Source: Rhodohalobacter sulfatireducens
GTDB lineage: Bacteria > Bacteroidota > Rhodothermia > Balneolales > Balneolaceae
Direction: 5' to 3'
Length of the DNA: 64,000 nt
NCBI RefSeq assembly: GCF_022012475.1
Contig: NZ_JAKLWS010000007.1
Location: 62,001 to 126,000, forward strand
In this document: piece by piece, positions 18,105 through 28,151 of the stretch
How positions within the stretch are numbered: position 1 is the first letter of the stretch
How the letters are laid out: each line of letters opens with the position of its first letter
The notes under the pieces: model-generated
Databases searched by the model: none
Told to the model about the DNA's origin: nothing
Seen by the model: only the letters and a program-made list of their open reading frames with translations
Position numbers and translations under genes: made by a program

Positions 18105-18811
18105 CACTTTCAACGATCCTTTGCGTCCCTGAAAATTTTCACCAGTGTTTACACTATATCTCTTGTAACTTTATTCTTTTCAGACTTACGGACAGAGCAT
18201 ATTATTTTGAACACAATAGCCTGTAGATTTTTTTGTCAGAAAAGCGAATACTTTTTTCAGGTATTTTTGGGTTTTTGTAGATCATACTTGATTATGACAC
18301 ACTCTTGAAAATGAATAAACCACTAAAAATGAATTACCGGAGACATAGCCCTTGGTGTTTGAGTATCGCCTAACGTTCATGGTATTGCTTTTTTGAGTGA
18401 TTGAATCTAGGGGAAAACCTTAGGCCTGTGTGGGGTAGAATATTAAAACCAAAAGGTCTTTTTTTTAATCTCTTGATACTGTTGAAGATAGAATTTTCAT
18501 TCTAAATTGAAACTTAAAAATTTTTATTTGAATTGATTCACTGTTTAAAAAAAATGCTTAAAGAGGCCTTATTCGACTGTATTAGCACATTTTTAATTTT
18601 GAAAAATATTTAAGCAATACCCACAATTATTTAAATTACCGGTGATTTGAAAAAAAGAACGGAGCCTCTTTTTAATCAGGGTTTCCCCCATCTAAAAATC
18701 GACTATTTACATGTTTTTTAATCGTTTCGGCCAGGCTTTCAGAAGTAGTAAGGTTTACTTGAATAACACTTAATTAAATTAGTTTAATAAATCTTATCTA
18801 AGCTCCCCGCC
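18105..18811. other. Long non-coding region upstream of susC
   Basis: About 700 bp without a convincing gene. It is A+T rich, with several runs of A or T. The only longer frame (18093-18308, plus strand) has low-complexity content and no homology that I recognise. It should hold the susC promoter and perhaps a leader RNA. No riboswitch consensus is recognisable to me. Confidence 0.5.
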
Positions 18812-19822
18812 CTAATCTATCAACAGTTTACAAATGGCCTCTGTATAAGATTTTGTTGTTCCCCTGCCTCCCACATCAGGTGTACACTTTTCTTTATGAT
18901 CTTGCAATACTGTGTAAACGGCTGACCGAATTTTTTCCGCAGTGCGATATTCATCGAGGTACTCCAACATCATCAACGCTGAAAACAGCAAAGCTGTTGG
19001 GTTGGCTTTTCCCTGGCCGGCAATGTCGGGCGCCGAACCATGAACCGCTTCAAACATGGCTGCATCATCACCAATATTGGCAGCGCCGGTAACTCCAAGA
19101 CCGCCAACAAGTCCGGATGCCAGGTCAGATAGAATATCACCAAAAAGGTTGGTTGTAACGATAACATCAAACTGCTGGGGATTGAGAACCATCTGCATAG
19201 CCATATTATCTACAATCAGATCTTCGAAAATAATATCAGGATAGTTTTTGGATACCTCTTTCCCAATTTTCAGGAATAATCCGGTAGTCAGTTTTAAGAT
19301 ATTCGCTTTGTGAACTAACGTCACCTTCTTCCGATTGTAGCGTTTGGCATACTCAAATGCAGCTGTAATAATTTTCTCACTTGCCTGCCGGGTGACTACT
19401 GCAATGCTTTCAGCGTGTTCTTCATTTTCATCAACCCAGTGCTCTTTCCCGATATACAGCCCCTGCGTGTTTTCCCTGAACAGAACCAAATCTACTGCCC
19501 TGTACGGACTTTCAATATTTGGCAAAGACTTAGCCGGGCGAATATTACTGTATAGATCAAATTTTTGTCTCAGTGCTACATTAATTGATCTGAAACCGGC
19601 ACCAACAGGAGTCGTTAACGGCCCCTTAAGTGCAATTCGATGTTCTTCAATCGCCTCAAATGTCTCTTCAGGAAGTGGATTCCCCGTCTTTTTGTATGTT
19701 GCTTCACCTGCTTCGCACTCAATCCAGTTGATATCAGCTCCTGCTGCATCAAGAATAGCTGTAACCGATTCAGTAATTTCTGTTCCAATCCCATCCCCGG
19801 GTATTTTTACAATGTTGTACAT
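18812..19822 (-). CDS. Isocitrate/isopropylmalate dehydrogenase family protein, probably NAD-dependent isocitrate dehydrogenase
   Basis: The 336-residue product has IPGDGIGTEI at the N-terminus, the substrate-site strand FRENTQGLYIGKEHW, the catalytic Lys in VTLVHKANILKLTTG, metal-binding Asp residues in TTNLFGDILSDLASGLVGG and the nucleotide loop HGSAPDIAGQGKANP. The Asp after SAP, where NADP enzymes carry Lys, favours NAD. The FRENTQGLY strand is closer to isocitrate dehydrogenase than to LeuB, which normally reads RELTGGIYFG. It should convert isocitrate to 2-oxoglutarate in the TCA cycle. It is monocistronic by context. Homoisocitrate or tartrate dehydrogenase remains possible. Confidence 0.83.
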   Translation of the reverse strand: MYNIVKIPGDGIGTEITESVTAILDAAGADINWIECEAGEATYKKTGNPLPEETFEAIEEHRIALKGPLTTPVGAGFRSINVALRQKFDLYSNIRPAKSLPNIESPYRAVDLVLFRENTQGLYIGKEHWVDENEEHAESIAVVTRQASEKIITAAFEYAKRYNRKKVTLVHKANILKLTTGLFLKIGKEVSKNYPDIIFEDLIVDNMAMQMVLNPQQFDVIVTTNLFGDILSDLASGLVGGLGVTGAANIGDDAAMFEAVHGSAPDIAGQGKANPTALLFSALMMLEYLDEYRTAEKIRSAVYTVLQDHKEKCTPDVGGRGTTKSYTEAICKLLID

Positions 19823-20062
19823 ACTTTATTTTGTTTGATTTCTTTTTTCAAAAGATAAAGAATCTATCTCTATGTCACAGAACATTCAGTGGGTATTAGT
19901 AATTCAATCACTTAAGAATTCTGAGCAAGTAATGACTCATTGTGTGAACTTAATTCTATCTCTTGAGATCTCTTTTTAATACACGATATTCTATCACCTG
20001 CCCTTTTATTACATCACGAAAATTGTTATATCTGCTCTGAACTTGATTTTCAATACTCCTTC

Positions 20063-21421
20063 ATGAAACGACTTCGAAGCGACATTCCCCGTGCATCTAA
20101 AAAAGAGATTTTTGGATGGGCGATGTTCGATTTTGCCAATTCTACATATACACTGCTCATCATTACGGTAATTTTCCCTGTCTTGTTCACAACGGTTATT
20201 GTTGGAGATGCCGAACAAAACTACCGGCTTGGAAACTTGCTATGGAGCGTAGCCTTGGCAGTAAGTTATTTTCTCGTAGTACTTAGCGGACCGGTGTTCG
20301 GTGCTATTATGGACTATTCGGCCCTTAAAAAGAAATTCCTGTTTTATAGTTATGCACTTACTGTTGCAAGTACCGGTTTCCTTTACTTCGTGGAACCCGG
20401 GATGGTTGTTCTGGGTGTCACGTTACTGATCATCTCCAACTTTGCCTATGCCATCGGTGAAAACTTTATAGCAGCATTTTTGCCGAGTTTAGGCCCCCCG
20501 AAAGACCTTGGAAAAATTTCCGGTTTCGGATGGGCTTTGGGTTATGTTGGCGGACTCGTGGCGGCAGGCTTTGTTATTTATTTTCTGGGTGAACCAACAG
20601 CCGGTAATTTTGATCGCATTCGTTGGGTCGGGCCTTTTACCGCACTCTTTTTCATGATAACGGCCATTCCTACTTTTCTCTGGGTAAAAGAACCCGGTGC
20701 CAGAAAAGAGTTGCCAACTCAAGAAACATTTTTCTCTGTTGGGTTTAAACGTTTGGGTGAAACATTGCGAATGATCACTAAATTCAAGGACTTGGCTATC
20801 TACCTGGTCTCCGTTTTCTTTGCAATGGCCGGGGTCTACATCGTAGTTTCATTTGCATTTATTTACGGCGATCAGGTTGTAAACTGGGATGAATCCGTTC
20901 GAATCATGATGTTTGTCATCGTGCAGATCACAGCTGCAATCGGTGCTTTTTTATTTGGGTATATACAGGATAAGATCGGGGCTAAACTCACCTATAATTT
21001 TACACTTATACTCTGGTTTTTAGGGGTACTGGGTATTTGGGCAGTCACTGATATTACGACGTGGTTGAATACTTCATTTAACACAAACTTCGAAGCCCAA
21101 TACGTATTTCTTTGGATTGGAATTGTTGCAGGAATCAGTCTCGGGTCCAGCCAATCTGCCAGCCGCGCATTGGTTGGAATATTTACGCCGGAACAAAAAT
21201 CAGCCGAATTTTTTGGATTTTGGGGGCTCTCCAACAAAATTGCCGGTGTGTTTGGCATTATCGGGTTGGGACTTCTCCAGGCTGAGTTTGGCCTCCATCA
21301 ATCTGTTCTATTTTGCGCCTTTGTGTTTTTAGTAGCACTTCTGGTTTGCTTTTTTGTGAACGAGAAGCGAGGGGAGGCTGCCGCCGATGATTTCCAAGCT
21401 CAGCAAAAAGGCGATTATTGA
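20063..21421 (+). CDS. MFS transporter of the UMF1 (Atg22-like) family
   Basis: The 452-residue product has about 12 hydrophobic helices and the family opening KKEIFGWAMFDFANSTYTLLI, followed by the MFS loop FGAIMDYSALKKK and GISLGSSQSASRALVGIFTP in the second half. UMF1 proteins are inner-membrane members of the major facilitator superfamily; yeast Atg22 exports amino acids from the vacuole, but bacterial substrates are not settled. The start at 20063 is the first ATG before the conserved N-terminus. No linked catabolic genes hint at a substrate. Confidence 0.88.
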   Translation: MKRLRSDIPRASKKEIFGWAMFDFANSTYTLLIITVIFPVLFTTVIVGDAEQNYRLGNLLWSVALAVSYFLVVLSGPVFGAIMDYSALKKKFLFYSYALTVASTGFLYFVEPGMVVLGVTLLIISNFAYAIGENFIAAFLPSLGPPKDLGKISGFGWALGYVGGLVAAGFVIYFLGEPTAGNFDRIRWVGPFTALFFMITAIPTFLWVKEPGARKELPTQETFFSVGFKRLGETLRMITKFKDLAIYLVSVFFAMAGVYIVVSFAFIYGDQVVNWDESVRIMMFVIVQITAAIGAFLFGYIQDKIGAKLTYNFTLILWFLGVLGIWAVTDITTWLNTSFNTNFEAQYVFLWIGIVAGISLGSSQSASRALVGIFTPEQKSAEFFGFWGLSNKIAGVFGIIGLGLLQAEFGLHQSVLFCAFVFLVALLVCFFVNEKRGEAAADDFQAQQKGDY

Positions 21422-21753
21422 GTTAAAATCGAACTTTCTGTTCATCATGACAGAACCCACACAAGGCTCTTTCGATCAACTACATCAGTTACCAATAATA
21501 ACTGATCGATTGTATATTGAATATTATCAACTACTTAAATGGTATTTTATCATCATCCTCAATCTTAAAAAAAACTCTTCAATTCATTTATCACCGATCC
21601 AAAAAAATTATAGCCCAAATAGCTACATTTAATCCTCATATTCTTACCTTGGTGGATTATTATGTTTATGGGATCTATGTGAAATCATAACATGCGGAAG
21701 GGTGATAGACCGCTATCATCACGAATTAATAACCTAACTAAATGGAGAATTAA
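21422..21753. other. Leader region of the histone-like gene
   Basis: A 332-bp stretch with no credible gene. A 6-bp stem with a 4-base loop (TGATAG ACCG CTATCA) lies about 40 bp upstream of the Hc1-like start codon and would be in its 5' untranslated region. AATGGAGAATTAA just before the ATG gives a weak purine-rich ribosome site. Confidence 0.5.
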
Positions 21754-21930
21754 ATGAGCAGAATTGAAGAAGTACAGAACCTGGTAGCTGAGCTTTCGGA
21801 AGATCTTGATAAGTTTTACGAAAAAGGTAATAAGGCTGCTGGTACAAGAGCCAGAAAACAACTTCAGGAATTAAAAAAACTATCCCAGGATATTCGGGTT
21901 GAAATCCAAGACATCAAAAATAAAGAATAA
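21754..21930 (+). CDS. Small histone H1-like (Hc1 family) protein
   Basis: A 58-residue frame starting ATG at 21754 and ending TAA at 21928-21930. It encodes MSRIEEVQNLVAELSEDL, then KFYEKGNKAAGTRARKQLQE and KKLSQDIRVEIQDIK. The FYEKGNKAAGTRARK core is typical of the short Hc1-like proteins found across Bacteroidota, which are thought to bind DNA as small helical, basic nucleoid proteins. The leader hairpin and a strong terminator 23 bp downstream show that it is a monocistronic gene of its own. Too short for many gene callers. Confidence 0.9.
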   Translation: MSRIEEVQNLVAELSEDLDKFYEKGNKAAGTRARKQLQELKKLSQDIRVEIQDIKNKE

Positions 21931-21952
21931 ATCCTGACGATTTTCTTTAGAG

Positions 21953-21985
21953 AAAGCCGTTCCGAAGCTCGGGGTGGCTTTTTTT
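21953..21985 (+). terminator. Intrinsic terminator of the Hc1-like gene
   Basis: AAAGCC pairs with GGCTTT across an inner stem CCGA/TCGG, and seven T follow. It begins 23 bp after the stop codon. Confidence 0.85.
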
Positions 21986-22110
21986 ATTTCTGCCTGCTCC
22001 AACGTTTGCAAGATTGAATAATCAAAACTGAATTACAGTTTGGTAGAAAAACATCTATTTTTAGGGTCTATCGAATTCGCTAATACAACGTACTTAGTAC
22101 TCGTACCTAA

Positions 22111-22590
22111 ATGAAAGAACCTCCATTTCATAAATTAACTCCAAGAGCTATTCGTGTTTGGCAATGGAGCAACTCCATACGCTCCCTTTTCTTTTTCATT
22201 ATCCCGGTGGTTTATGCCGCAATCTTCGGGATGGATGGATTTCATAAGTGGATTGTCGTATCACTTGCTGTAATTGTGTTTATCGCCTGGCTTCTATCCA
22301 TTTTTTTAATGCCTTATTTGTCATGGAAAAACTGGCGTTATGCTATTGATGAAAACGAAATTGACCTGAAACGGGGTGTAATTTTTAAAACCCGAACGCT
22401 GATTCCCCTGAGCCGGGTTCAGCATGTGGATACGCGACAGGGTCCACTTTTGGGATCTTATGACCTGGCCAGCGTAACTATCTCGACCGCCGCTACTACT
22501 CATGAAATTCCGGCCCTCGATGAGGTGCTGGCCGACAGGGTTCGTCAACAAATTTCCACTTACGCAAGGCTTGCCGAAGAAGATGTCTGA
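22111..22590 (+). CDS. YdbS-like membrane protein with one bacterial PH (bPH2) domain
   Basis: The 159-residue product has two hydrophobic segments (about 28-65) followed by a bPH2 domain: YAIDENEIDLKRGVIFKTRTLIPLSRVQHVDTRQG and LASVTISTAATTHEIPALD. The VQHVDTRQGP element is the family signature. Its stop overlaps the start of the YdbT-like gene by 8 bp, and the pair is the common ydbS-ydbT arrangement. The pair acts in the cytoplasmic membrane; the role is not well defined, with reports of links to antimicrobial resistance in Gram-positives. Confidence 0.9.
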   Translation: MKEPPFHKLTPRAIRVWQWSNSIRSLFFFIIPVVYAAIFGMDGFHKWIVVSLAVIVFIAWLLSIFLMPYLSWKNWRYAIDENEIDLKRGVIFKTRTLIPLSRVQHVDTRQGPLLGSYDLASVTISTAATTHEIPALDEVLADRVRQQISTYARLAEEDV

Positions 22591-24088
22591 TTTTAAACGC
22601 CAACATCCCGTTGCAGCCCTGAGCCGGGCATTCGGTTTGATTCGCGGAAATATTGTTACCATTATCGTGTTTCTTTTCGTTGGTGCCCAAAGCGAAAGTT
22701 TTTCTTTCTTGTGGTGGACCCTCGGTGGTTTTGCTTTTTTGCTGATTGTGGGATTTGCCAATTGGTGGCGATTCTTATATAAAGTTGAAGATGGATTGAT
22801 TCATATCAAAAGCGGAATTTTTGTACGCAAAAACCTTTACCTCACCAAAGATCGCATCCAGGTAATTGATATAACAGCCGGTATCATACAGCGCATTTTT
22901 GGATTGGTTCAGCTGGATATTCAAACAGCCGGAGCCAGTTCACGAGCAGCCTCAATCGAAGCGATCACTAGAGACAGGGCTGAGGCAATCAATCGTTTAT
23001 TAAGGCGAAAGAGAGAAGATTCGGGTGAAGAAGATAATGATGGTGCCGAGTTCGAAATTGAAGATGATATCAAACAAACGATCTCTCTTCCCAATAAGGA
23101 GTTGTTGATTGCAGCTTCAACATCCGGGAGTTTCGGTATAGCTCTTTCTGTGATTGGTACCGTCTTTTCCCAGATCGAACCGCTGATTAGTGAGTCACAG
23201 TTTTACGATTACCTTTACAGTATCCTGCCGTCTCAAACAGATACGATGTTCTATATTGCGCTTATTGCAGGATTCATTGTTTTTGCCTGGCTACTCTCCT
23301 TTTTTGGAACACTGTTTAACTATGGAAATTTCTCGCTTGAGATCAAAGAGAAAGAGATTGTGATATCCCGCGGTATTTTTGAAAAGAAAAGAAGTACGGT
23401 TCCCTTTAACCGCATTCAGGCAATTCACATTTCCGAGGGAATTATTCGCCAACCATTGGGTTATGCTTCCATTCACCTGGAAAGTGCAGCCGGTTACGGA
23501 GATGACAGGGGGACCGGATCGATCTTGTTTTTCCCGCTCATTAAACGGAAACGGATTCTCTCGCTATTGGATGAAGTTCTACCGGATTATCAAAAAGAAC
23601 TGGCTGCATTGAAACCGCCGAATCGCTCCCTCAGACGTTATATTTTCAGATCCACATTCTTGGTTACGGCCGTCACAGCGGGGGTTTGGTGGTGGTTTGA
23701 CCTGAACGTATTGATGTGGATTTTTCCCATACTTGCAATCATTTGGGGATGGCTCAAGTATAATGATACTGCATTGGGCTGGGGTGATGACATTCTTGTT
23801 CTTCAAAGCCGAAATCTTTCCAAATCTACGGCCTACATTAAGAAAAAACGCGTTCAGGATGCATCCATCAGCCAAAGTCCTTTTCAGCGATACAGGAATC
23901 TTTGTTCGGTCCAGGTTTATGTTGCATCCGGTGATCGTGGAAAATCCTTCAACGTTCGGGATGTTGAACTGGAGGATGGCCTTACGGTTCTTGAGCAGAT
24001 CAGAATTGAAGGTGTAAATACGACGATTGACGAAAGTCTTGAATCAGAAACAGAACGACAGGTCATTCAGTTACCCGGATGGGCGTAA
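22583..24088 (+). CDS. YdbT-like membrane protein with three bPH2 domains
   Basis: The ATG at 22583 (MSDFKRQHPVAALSRAF) is chosen because the frame upstream lies inside the previous gene. The 501-residue product has paired membrane helices, each set followed by a bPH2 domain: first at about 75-150 (DGLIHIKSGIFVRKNLYLTKDRIQVIDI), second at about 265-345 (IVISRGIFEKKRSTVPFNRIQAIHISEG) and third in the C-terminal part (DDILVLQSRNLSKSTAYIKKKRVQDASIS). This three-repeat plan is that of YdbT. The 8-bp overlap with the YdbS-like gene indicates translational coupling. Confidence 0.9.
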   Translation: MSDFKRQHPVAALSRAFGLIRGNIVTIIVFLFVGAQSESFSFLWWTLGGFAFLLIVGFANWWRFLYKVEDGLIHIKSGIFVRKNLYLTKDRIQVIDITAGIIQRIFGLVQLDIQTAGASSRAASIEAITRDRAEAINRLLRRKREDSGEEDNDGAEFEIEDDIKQTISLPNKELLIAASTSGSFGIALSVIGTVFSQIEPLISESQFYDYLYSILPSQTDTMFYIALIAGFIVFAWLLSFFGTLFNYGNFSLEIKEKEIVISRGIFEKKRSTVPFNRIQAIHISEGIIRQPLGYASIHLESAAGYGDDRGTGSILFFPLIKRKRILSLLDEVLPDYQKELAALKPPNRSLRRYIFRSTFLVTAVTAGVWWWFDLNVLMWIFPILAIIWGWLKYNDTALGWGDDILVLQSRNLSKSTAYIKKKRVQDASISQSPFQRYRNLCSVQVYVASGDRGKSFNVRDVELEDGLTVLEQIRIEGVNTTIDESLESETERQVIQLPGWA

Positions 24089-24093
24089 ACATA

Positions 24094-24238
24094 GTTTAAG
24101 GTTTTAAGTTCAAGGTCTAAGGTTCAAGTAAGAATTTTGAAAACAATTGAAGAATTTGGAAAAAGCTTTTTTGCAATTTCACAGAATCATTTTAAAATGA
24201 AAAAACTTGGACTTTAAACCTTAAACTTTAGACCTCAA
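24094..24238. repeat. Inverted repeat built from degenerate AAGGTTTAAG units
   Basis: The left arm (24094-24128) and the right arm (24206-24238) are imperfect reverse complements over about 33 bases, each made of short AAGGTYTAAG-like units. The enclosed spacer is about 77 bp and A+T rich. The right arm ends directly at the ATG of the creatininase-family gene, so the repeat forms its 5' untranslated region. Confidence 0.6.
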
Positions 24239-25000
24239 ATGAAGCCCTATATCCTCGCCGAAAACAATTGGAAGAATATCAAAGAGATGAACGTGGAGCT
24301 TGCTGTTTTGCCCTGGGGTGCTACGGAGGCACACAACTACCACATGCCGTATGCCACGGATAATTACCAGGTTGATGCCGTTGCGGAGATGTCCGCTAAA
24401 ATTGCCTGGGAATCCGGGAAAAAAGTGATTGTTTTTCCCACCGTTCCGTTTGGCGTGAACACAGGCCAACCGGATATTAAACTGGACCTAAACCTGAACC
24501 CAAGTACTCAGCTCCACATTTTACGTGATATTATCACTGTCCTGGACCGCCAGGGAATTAAAAAGTTGCTGGTTTTAAACGGACACGGCGGCAATAATTT
24601 CAAACCTCTTCTTCGGGAACTTGGACTTGAGTTTCCTGATATGTTTCTATCCCTATGTAATTGGTTCCAGGTGGGTGACAAATCCAAAATATTTGAGGAA
24701 GAAGGGGATCACGCTGATGAGATGGAAACCAGTGTAATGCTTTACCTTCGGGAAGAACTCATTCGACCGCTGGAAGAAGCTGGTGATGGTGCAGAGAAAC
24801 CGTCAGTCATTCAAGGTATACGTGAAGGCTGGGCCTGGACAGAACGCCAATGGTCTCAGGTTACGGCTGATACAGGGATTGGTAATCCCAAAAAAGCCAC
24901 CAAAGATAAAGGAGAAGCTTTTCTGAAAGAAGTGACAGAAAAAATCGGGAGTTTGATGATTGAGTTAGCCGAGGTTGATACCGACCGGCTATATGAGTAG
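24239..25000 (+). CDS. Creatininase-family amidohydrolase
   Basis: The 253-residue product matches the creatininase (PF02633) fold with its metal ligands: PWGATEAHNYHMPYATDNYQ (Glu, His, Asp), VFPTVPFGVNTG, VLNGHGGNNFKPLLRE (His) and GDHADEMETSVML (Glu). Members include creatinine amidohydrolase, mycofactocin MftE and formamidopyrimidine hydrolase ArfB. No partner genes here allow a specific substrate to be chosen, and the typical GEHG is changed to TEAHNYH. The ATG at 24239 is directly after the inverted repeat, with no obvious ribosome site. Confidence 0.87.
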   Translation: MKPYILAENNWKNIKEMNVELAVLPWGATEAHNYHMPYATDNYQVDAVAEMSAKIAWESGKKVIVFPTVPFGVNTGQPDIKLDLNLNPSTQLHILRDIITVLDRQGIKKLLVLNGHGGNNFKPLLRELGLEFPDMFLSLCNWFQVGDKSKIFEEEGDHADEMETSVMLYLREELIRPLEEAGDGAEKPSVIQGIREGWAWTERQWSQVTADTGIGNPKKATKDKGEAFLKEVTEKIGSLMIELAEVDTDRLYE

Positions 25001-25004
25001 GATT

Positions 25005-25180
25005 TAAATCTCCCCTTGAGGGGAGTACTCCGAAACATCGGAGGGAGGGGTGTTCGGAAAGCACAGTGAACACCTCCCGCCTTAATTTCAAAAGAAAAAA
25101 TTAAGGCACCCTCCTCAAGGAGGGATTTCTTACGCCGGATACTTCTTACATTGATGGCGCAAGCGTCTCGCTTGTGACTC
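25005..25180. repeat. Cluster of short hairpins between the creatininase-family gene and gcvP
   Basis: Consecutive palindromes fill this convergent gap: CTCCCCTTGAGGGGAG, CTCCGAAACATCGGAG, GAGGGGTGTTC paired with GAACACCTCCC, CCTTAATTT paired with AAATTAAGG, and CTCCTCAAGGAGG. A further hairpin CAAGCG TCT CGCTTG is at 25160-25174. The layout looks like a composite REP-like element; it may also end transcription from both sides. Confidence 0.6.
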
Positions 25181-25223
25181 AACCTTCATATTTAGTCGGT
25201 CAATTCGCCAGCCGAAGAGATAT

Positions 25224-28151
25224 CTATGCCGGATACACCGACTCGCCCGCCGCAGGTTCTTGTCCTTCAGAATAGGCTTCAACGGGAAGGCAACTGCACA
25301 CGAGGTTTCGGTCGCCGTACGCATCGTCCACACGGCTAACAGCCGGCCAAAATTTGTTGTATCGCTGATGTGGAACCGGGAAGACCGCTTTTTCGCGTGA
25401 GTAAGGCCGATTCCACTCATCACTCAAAGCCACTCTCATAGAGTGTGGGGCATGTTTCAGAACATTCTCTTCAGGGTCAGCTTCTCCATCCTCCACTTCC
25501 CGGATCTCTTTTCGAATCTGAATCATCGCATCACAAAATCGATCCAACTCCTCTTTCGATTCACTTTCAGTCGGTTCAATCATAAGAGTTCCCGGAACCG
25601 GGAATGACATCGTAGGTGCGTGGAATCCATAGTCCATCAAACGTTTTGCAACGTCGGTAGCATCAATTCCAACATCCTGTTTGAAATCACGAAGATCTAC
25701 AATAAACTCGTGAGCAGATCTGCCTCCTCGCCCCGTGTATAAAATCGGGTAGTGATCTTTCAATCGATCTTTTAAGTAATTCGCATTCAGGATTGCTACT
25801 TCGGTAGCCTCTTTCAATCCGTCGGCACCCATCATCCGGATGTATGCATGCGAGATCGTTAAAATACTGGCACTCCCCCAGGGAGCCGAGGAGACGGCCG
25901 GGATCCCTTTACCACCGTTGATATTCACCACGTCATGATCAGGCAAATAGGGAACCAGTTTTTCAACCACTCCAATGGGCCCCATTCCGGGACCACCGCC
26001 GCCATGAGGAATACAAAATGTTTTATGGAGGTTCAGATGACAAACATCAGCCCCAATCTGTGCCGGTGAGGTCCACCCAATTTGTGCATTCATATTCGCA
26101 CCATCCATATAAACGAGGCCACCATGTTCGTGAATCATTTGGCAGATTTCTCGAATATCTTCTTCAAAAACTCCGTGCGTAGATGGGTAGGTAACCATCA
26201 ATGATGATAACCGATCACTGTACTTCTCTACTTTTTCACGCAGATCGTCCAGGTCGATGTTCCCGTTTTCATCGCACTTGGTTACCACTACGTCCATACC
26301 GGCCATCACAGCACTTGCCGGATTTGTTCCATGAGCGGAGGACGGTACAATAGTCACATCTCGTTGTGTATCACCATTGGCACGATGGTAAGCGCGGATT
26401 GTCATTAAGCCGGTGTACTCACCTTGTGCGCCTGAATTCGGCTGAAGTGAAATCTTCTCAAAGCCGGTGATCTCCGATAACCATTCATCCAACTCATCAA
26501 AGAGTTGGTGATATCCTTTGGCTTGATCTGTTGGAGCAAATGGATGAATACTGCCGAACTCCGGCCATGTCAGTGGAATCATCTCAGCCGTTGCATTTAG
26601 TTTCATTGTACACGATCCGAGAGAAATCATGGAATGCGTCAAACTCAAGTCTCGGTTTTCGAGCTCTTTCAAATAACGAAGCATCTCGTGCTCTGAATGG
26701 AACTGGTTGAATACCGGGTGCTCTAAATAGGACGTTGTTCGGGCCAACGATTCAGGAAAATCAACTCTCATGACCATGGATGCTTTTTGCACATCAAACG
26801 AATTCTCTTTGGTTGATGCCCCTGCAAAAATATTTAATACATCTTCAACATCACTCAAATCTTTTGTCTCATCAAAAGACAGGCCGACTCCTTCATCCAG
26901 ATACCGAAAATTCATACCACGGTCAATTGCTCTTGATCGTATCTCATCGATTTGATCGGCACCAAGGCCTTTAACCGTAATTGTGTCGAAAAACTGATCA
27001 CTGACGGTTTTAAATCCTAACTCCTGTAAACCGGCGGATGTCAATTTTGCAAGTCCGTGCACCTTTGAGGCGATCTTCTTAAGGCCCTGCGGCCCATGAT
27101 AAGCAGCGTACATTCCGGAAATAACAGCGAGGAGAACCTGGGCAGTACAAATATTGGATGTGGCCTTTTCACGACGAATATGCTGTTCCCTTGTTTGCAA
27201 AGCCATTCTATATGCAGGGTTGCCTTCAGCGTCTTTTGTCACCCCAATAATTCTACCGGGAATTTGTCGTTTAAATTCTTCTTTGGTGGCAAAATAAGCA
27301 GCATGCGGACCACCATAACCCATCGGCACACCAAATCGCTGGGTGGTTCCCACTACGACATCTGCTCCCATTTCGCCGGGAGGTGTGAGAAGTGTAAGGC
27401 TCAACAAATCGGCCGCAACCGTAACAAACAGTTGATTATCATGAGCTGTTTTGATGATCTCCGATAAGTCTTTTACTGTGCCGTATGTGTCTGGATACTG
27501 AAGCAGAATTCCAAAATAGTTCTCATCCGTCAGATCTACTTTCTCCGGATCGCCAAAAACCAACTCGATCTCCAAGGGTTCAATTCGGCCCTTGAGTACC
27601 GATTTTGTTTGAGGGTGACAATTTTCTGAGACAAAAAAGGTGTTTGCATTCTTTCGCTTCTTCCCTCTCCGACGTCCATGCAGCATTGAGATCGCTTCTG
27701 CAGCAGCTGTTCCCTCATCCAACAGAGAGGCGTTGGCGATCTCCATTCCGGTCAGATCAGTGACCATTGTCTGGAAATTGATCAGAGCCTCCAAACGTCC
27801 CTGCGAAATCTCAGCTTGATAGGGAGTATAGGCCGTGTACCAGCCTGGATTTTCGAGGATATTTCGCAAAATCACATTCGGGGTATGGGTATCGTAATAG
27901 CCCATCCCGATGAACGATTTGTAGATCTCGTTCCGGGATGCTGTTTTTTTGATGTGATCCAGGTACTCGTTTTCACTGAGTGCGGGAGGTAAATTAAGTG
28001 GCTTATCAAGCCGAATTTTGGCAGGTATTGTCTCCTTTAACAACTGCTCGATGGATCCAGCTTCACAAACTTCAAGCATCTCATTTTTCTGCTGTGCATC
28101 GGGGCCAATATGCCGTGTAGAAAAGCGTTCGTTCTCAAAATTTATCTGCAT
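25224..28151 (-). CDS. gcvP: Glycine dehydrogenase (aminomethyl-transferring), P-protein of the glycine cleavage system
   Basis: The 975-residue product spans both halves of the fused P-protein: [14 protein letters not shown] at the N-terminus, [21 protein letters not shown], the Gly-rich [13 protein letters not shown] and the pyridoxal phosphate Lys in NLHKTFC (near residue 710). It decarboxylates glycine and passes the aminomethyl group to the lipoylated H-protein. Length and motifs are complete. The gcvH and gcvT genes are not in the window, so the system is dispersed. The start follows an A+T-rich leader with no clear ribosome site. Confidence 0.97.
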   Translation of the reverse strand: MQINFENERFSTRHIGPDAQQKNEMLEVCEAGSIEQLLKETIPAKIRLDKPLNLPPALSENEYLDHIKKTASRNEIYKSFIGMGYYDTHTPNVILRNILENPGWYTAYTPYQAEISQGRLEALINFQTMVTDLTGMEIANASLLDEGTAAAEAISMLHGRRRGKKRKNANTFFVSENCHPQTKSVLKGRIEPLEIELVFGDPEKVDLTDENYFGILLQYPDTYGTVKDLSEIIKTAHDNQLFVTVAADLLSLTLLTPPGEMGADVVVGTTQRFGVPMGYGGPHAAYFATKEEFKRQIPGRIIGVTKDAEGNPAYRMALQTREQHIRREKATSNICTAQVLLAVISGMYAAYHGPQGLKKIASKVHGLAKLTSAGLQELGFKTVSDQFFDTITVKGLGADQIDEIRSRAIDRGMNFRYLDEGVGLSFDETKDLSDVEDVLNIFAGASTKENSFDVQKASMVMRVDFPESLARTTSYLEHPVFNQFHSEHEMLRYLKELENRDLSLTHSMISLGSCTMKLNATAEMIPLTWPEFGSIHPFAPTDQAKGYHQLFDELDEWLSEITGFEKISLQPNSGAQGEYTGLMTIRAYHRANGDTQRDVTIVPSSAHGTNPASAVMAGMDVVVTKCDENGNIDLDDLREKVEKYSDRLSSLMVTYPSTHGVFEEDIREICQMIHEHGGLVYMDGANMNAQIGWTSPAQIGADVCHLNLHKTFCIPHGGGGPGMGPIGVVEKLVPYLPDHDVVNINGGKGIPAVSSAPWGSASILTISHAYIRMMGADGLKEATEVAILNANYLKDRLKDHYPILYTGRGGRSAHEFIVDLRDFKQDVGIDATDVAKRLMDYGFHAPTMSFPVPGTLMIEPTESESKEELDRFCDAMIQIRKEIREVEDGEADPEENVLKHAPHSMRVALSDEWNRPYSREKAVFPVPHQRYNKFWPAVSRVDDAYGDRNLVCSCLPVEAYSEGQEPAAGESVYPA

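Noticed and set aside
18093-18308. 71-codon frame in the susC leader
   Set aside because: Composition is A+T-rich and unlike a protein, with no ribosome site; treated as leader.
19344-19838. 164-codon plus-strand frame opposite the dehydrogenase gene
   Set aside because: It lies wholly antisense to a well-supported gene, has no recognisable motifs and no spacing consistent with an operon.
21387-21632. 81-codon frame overlapping the end of the UMF1 gene
   Set aside because: It starts in another frame inside the transporter, has low-complexity content and no terminator or ribosome site.
22321-22761. 146-codon minus-strand frame across the YdbS/YdbT junction
   Set aside because: Shadow frame of two clearly supported membrane protein genes.
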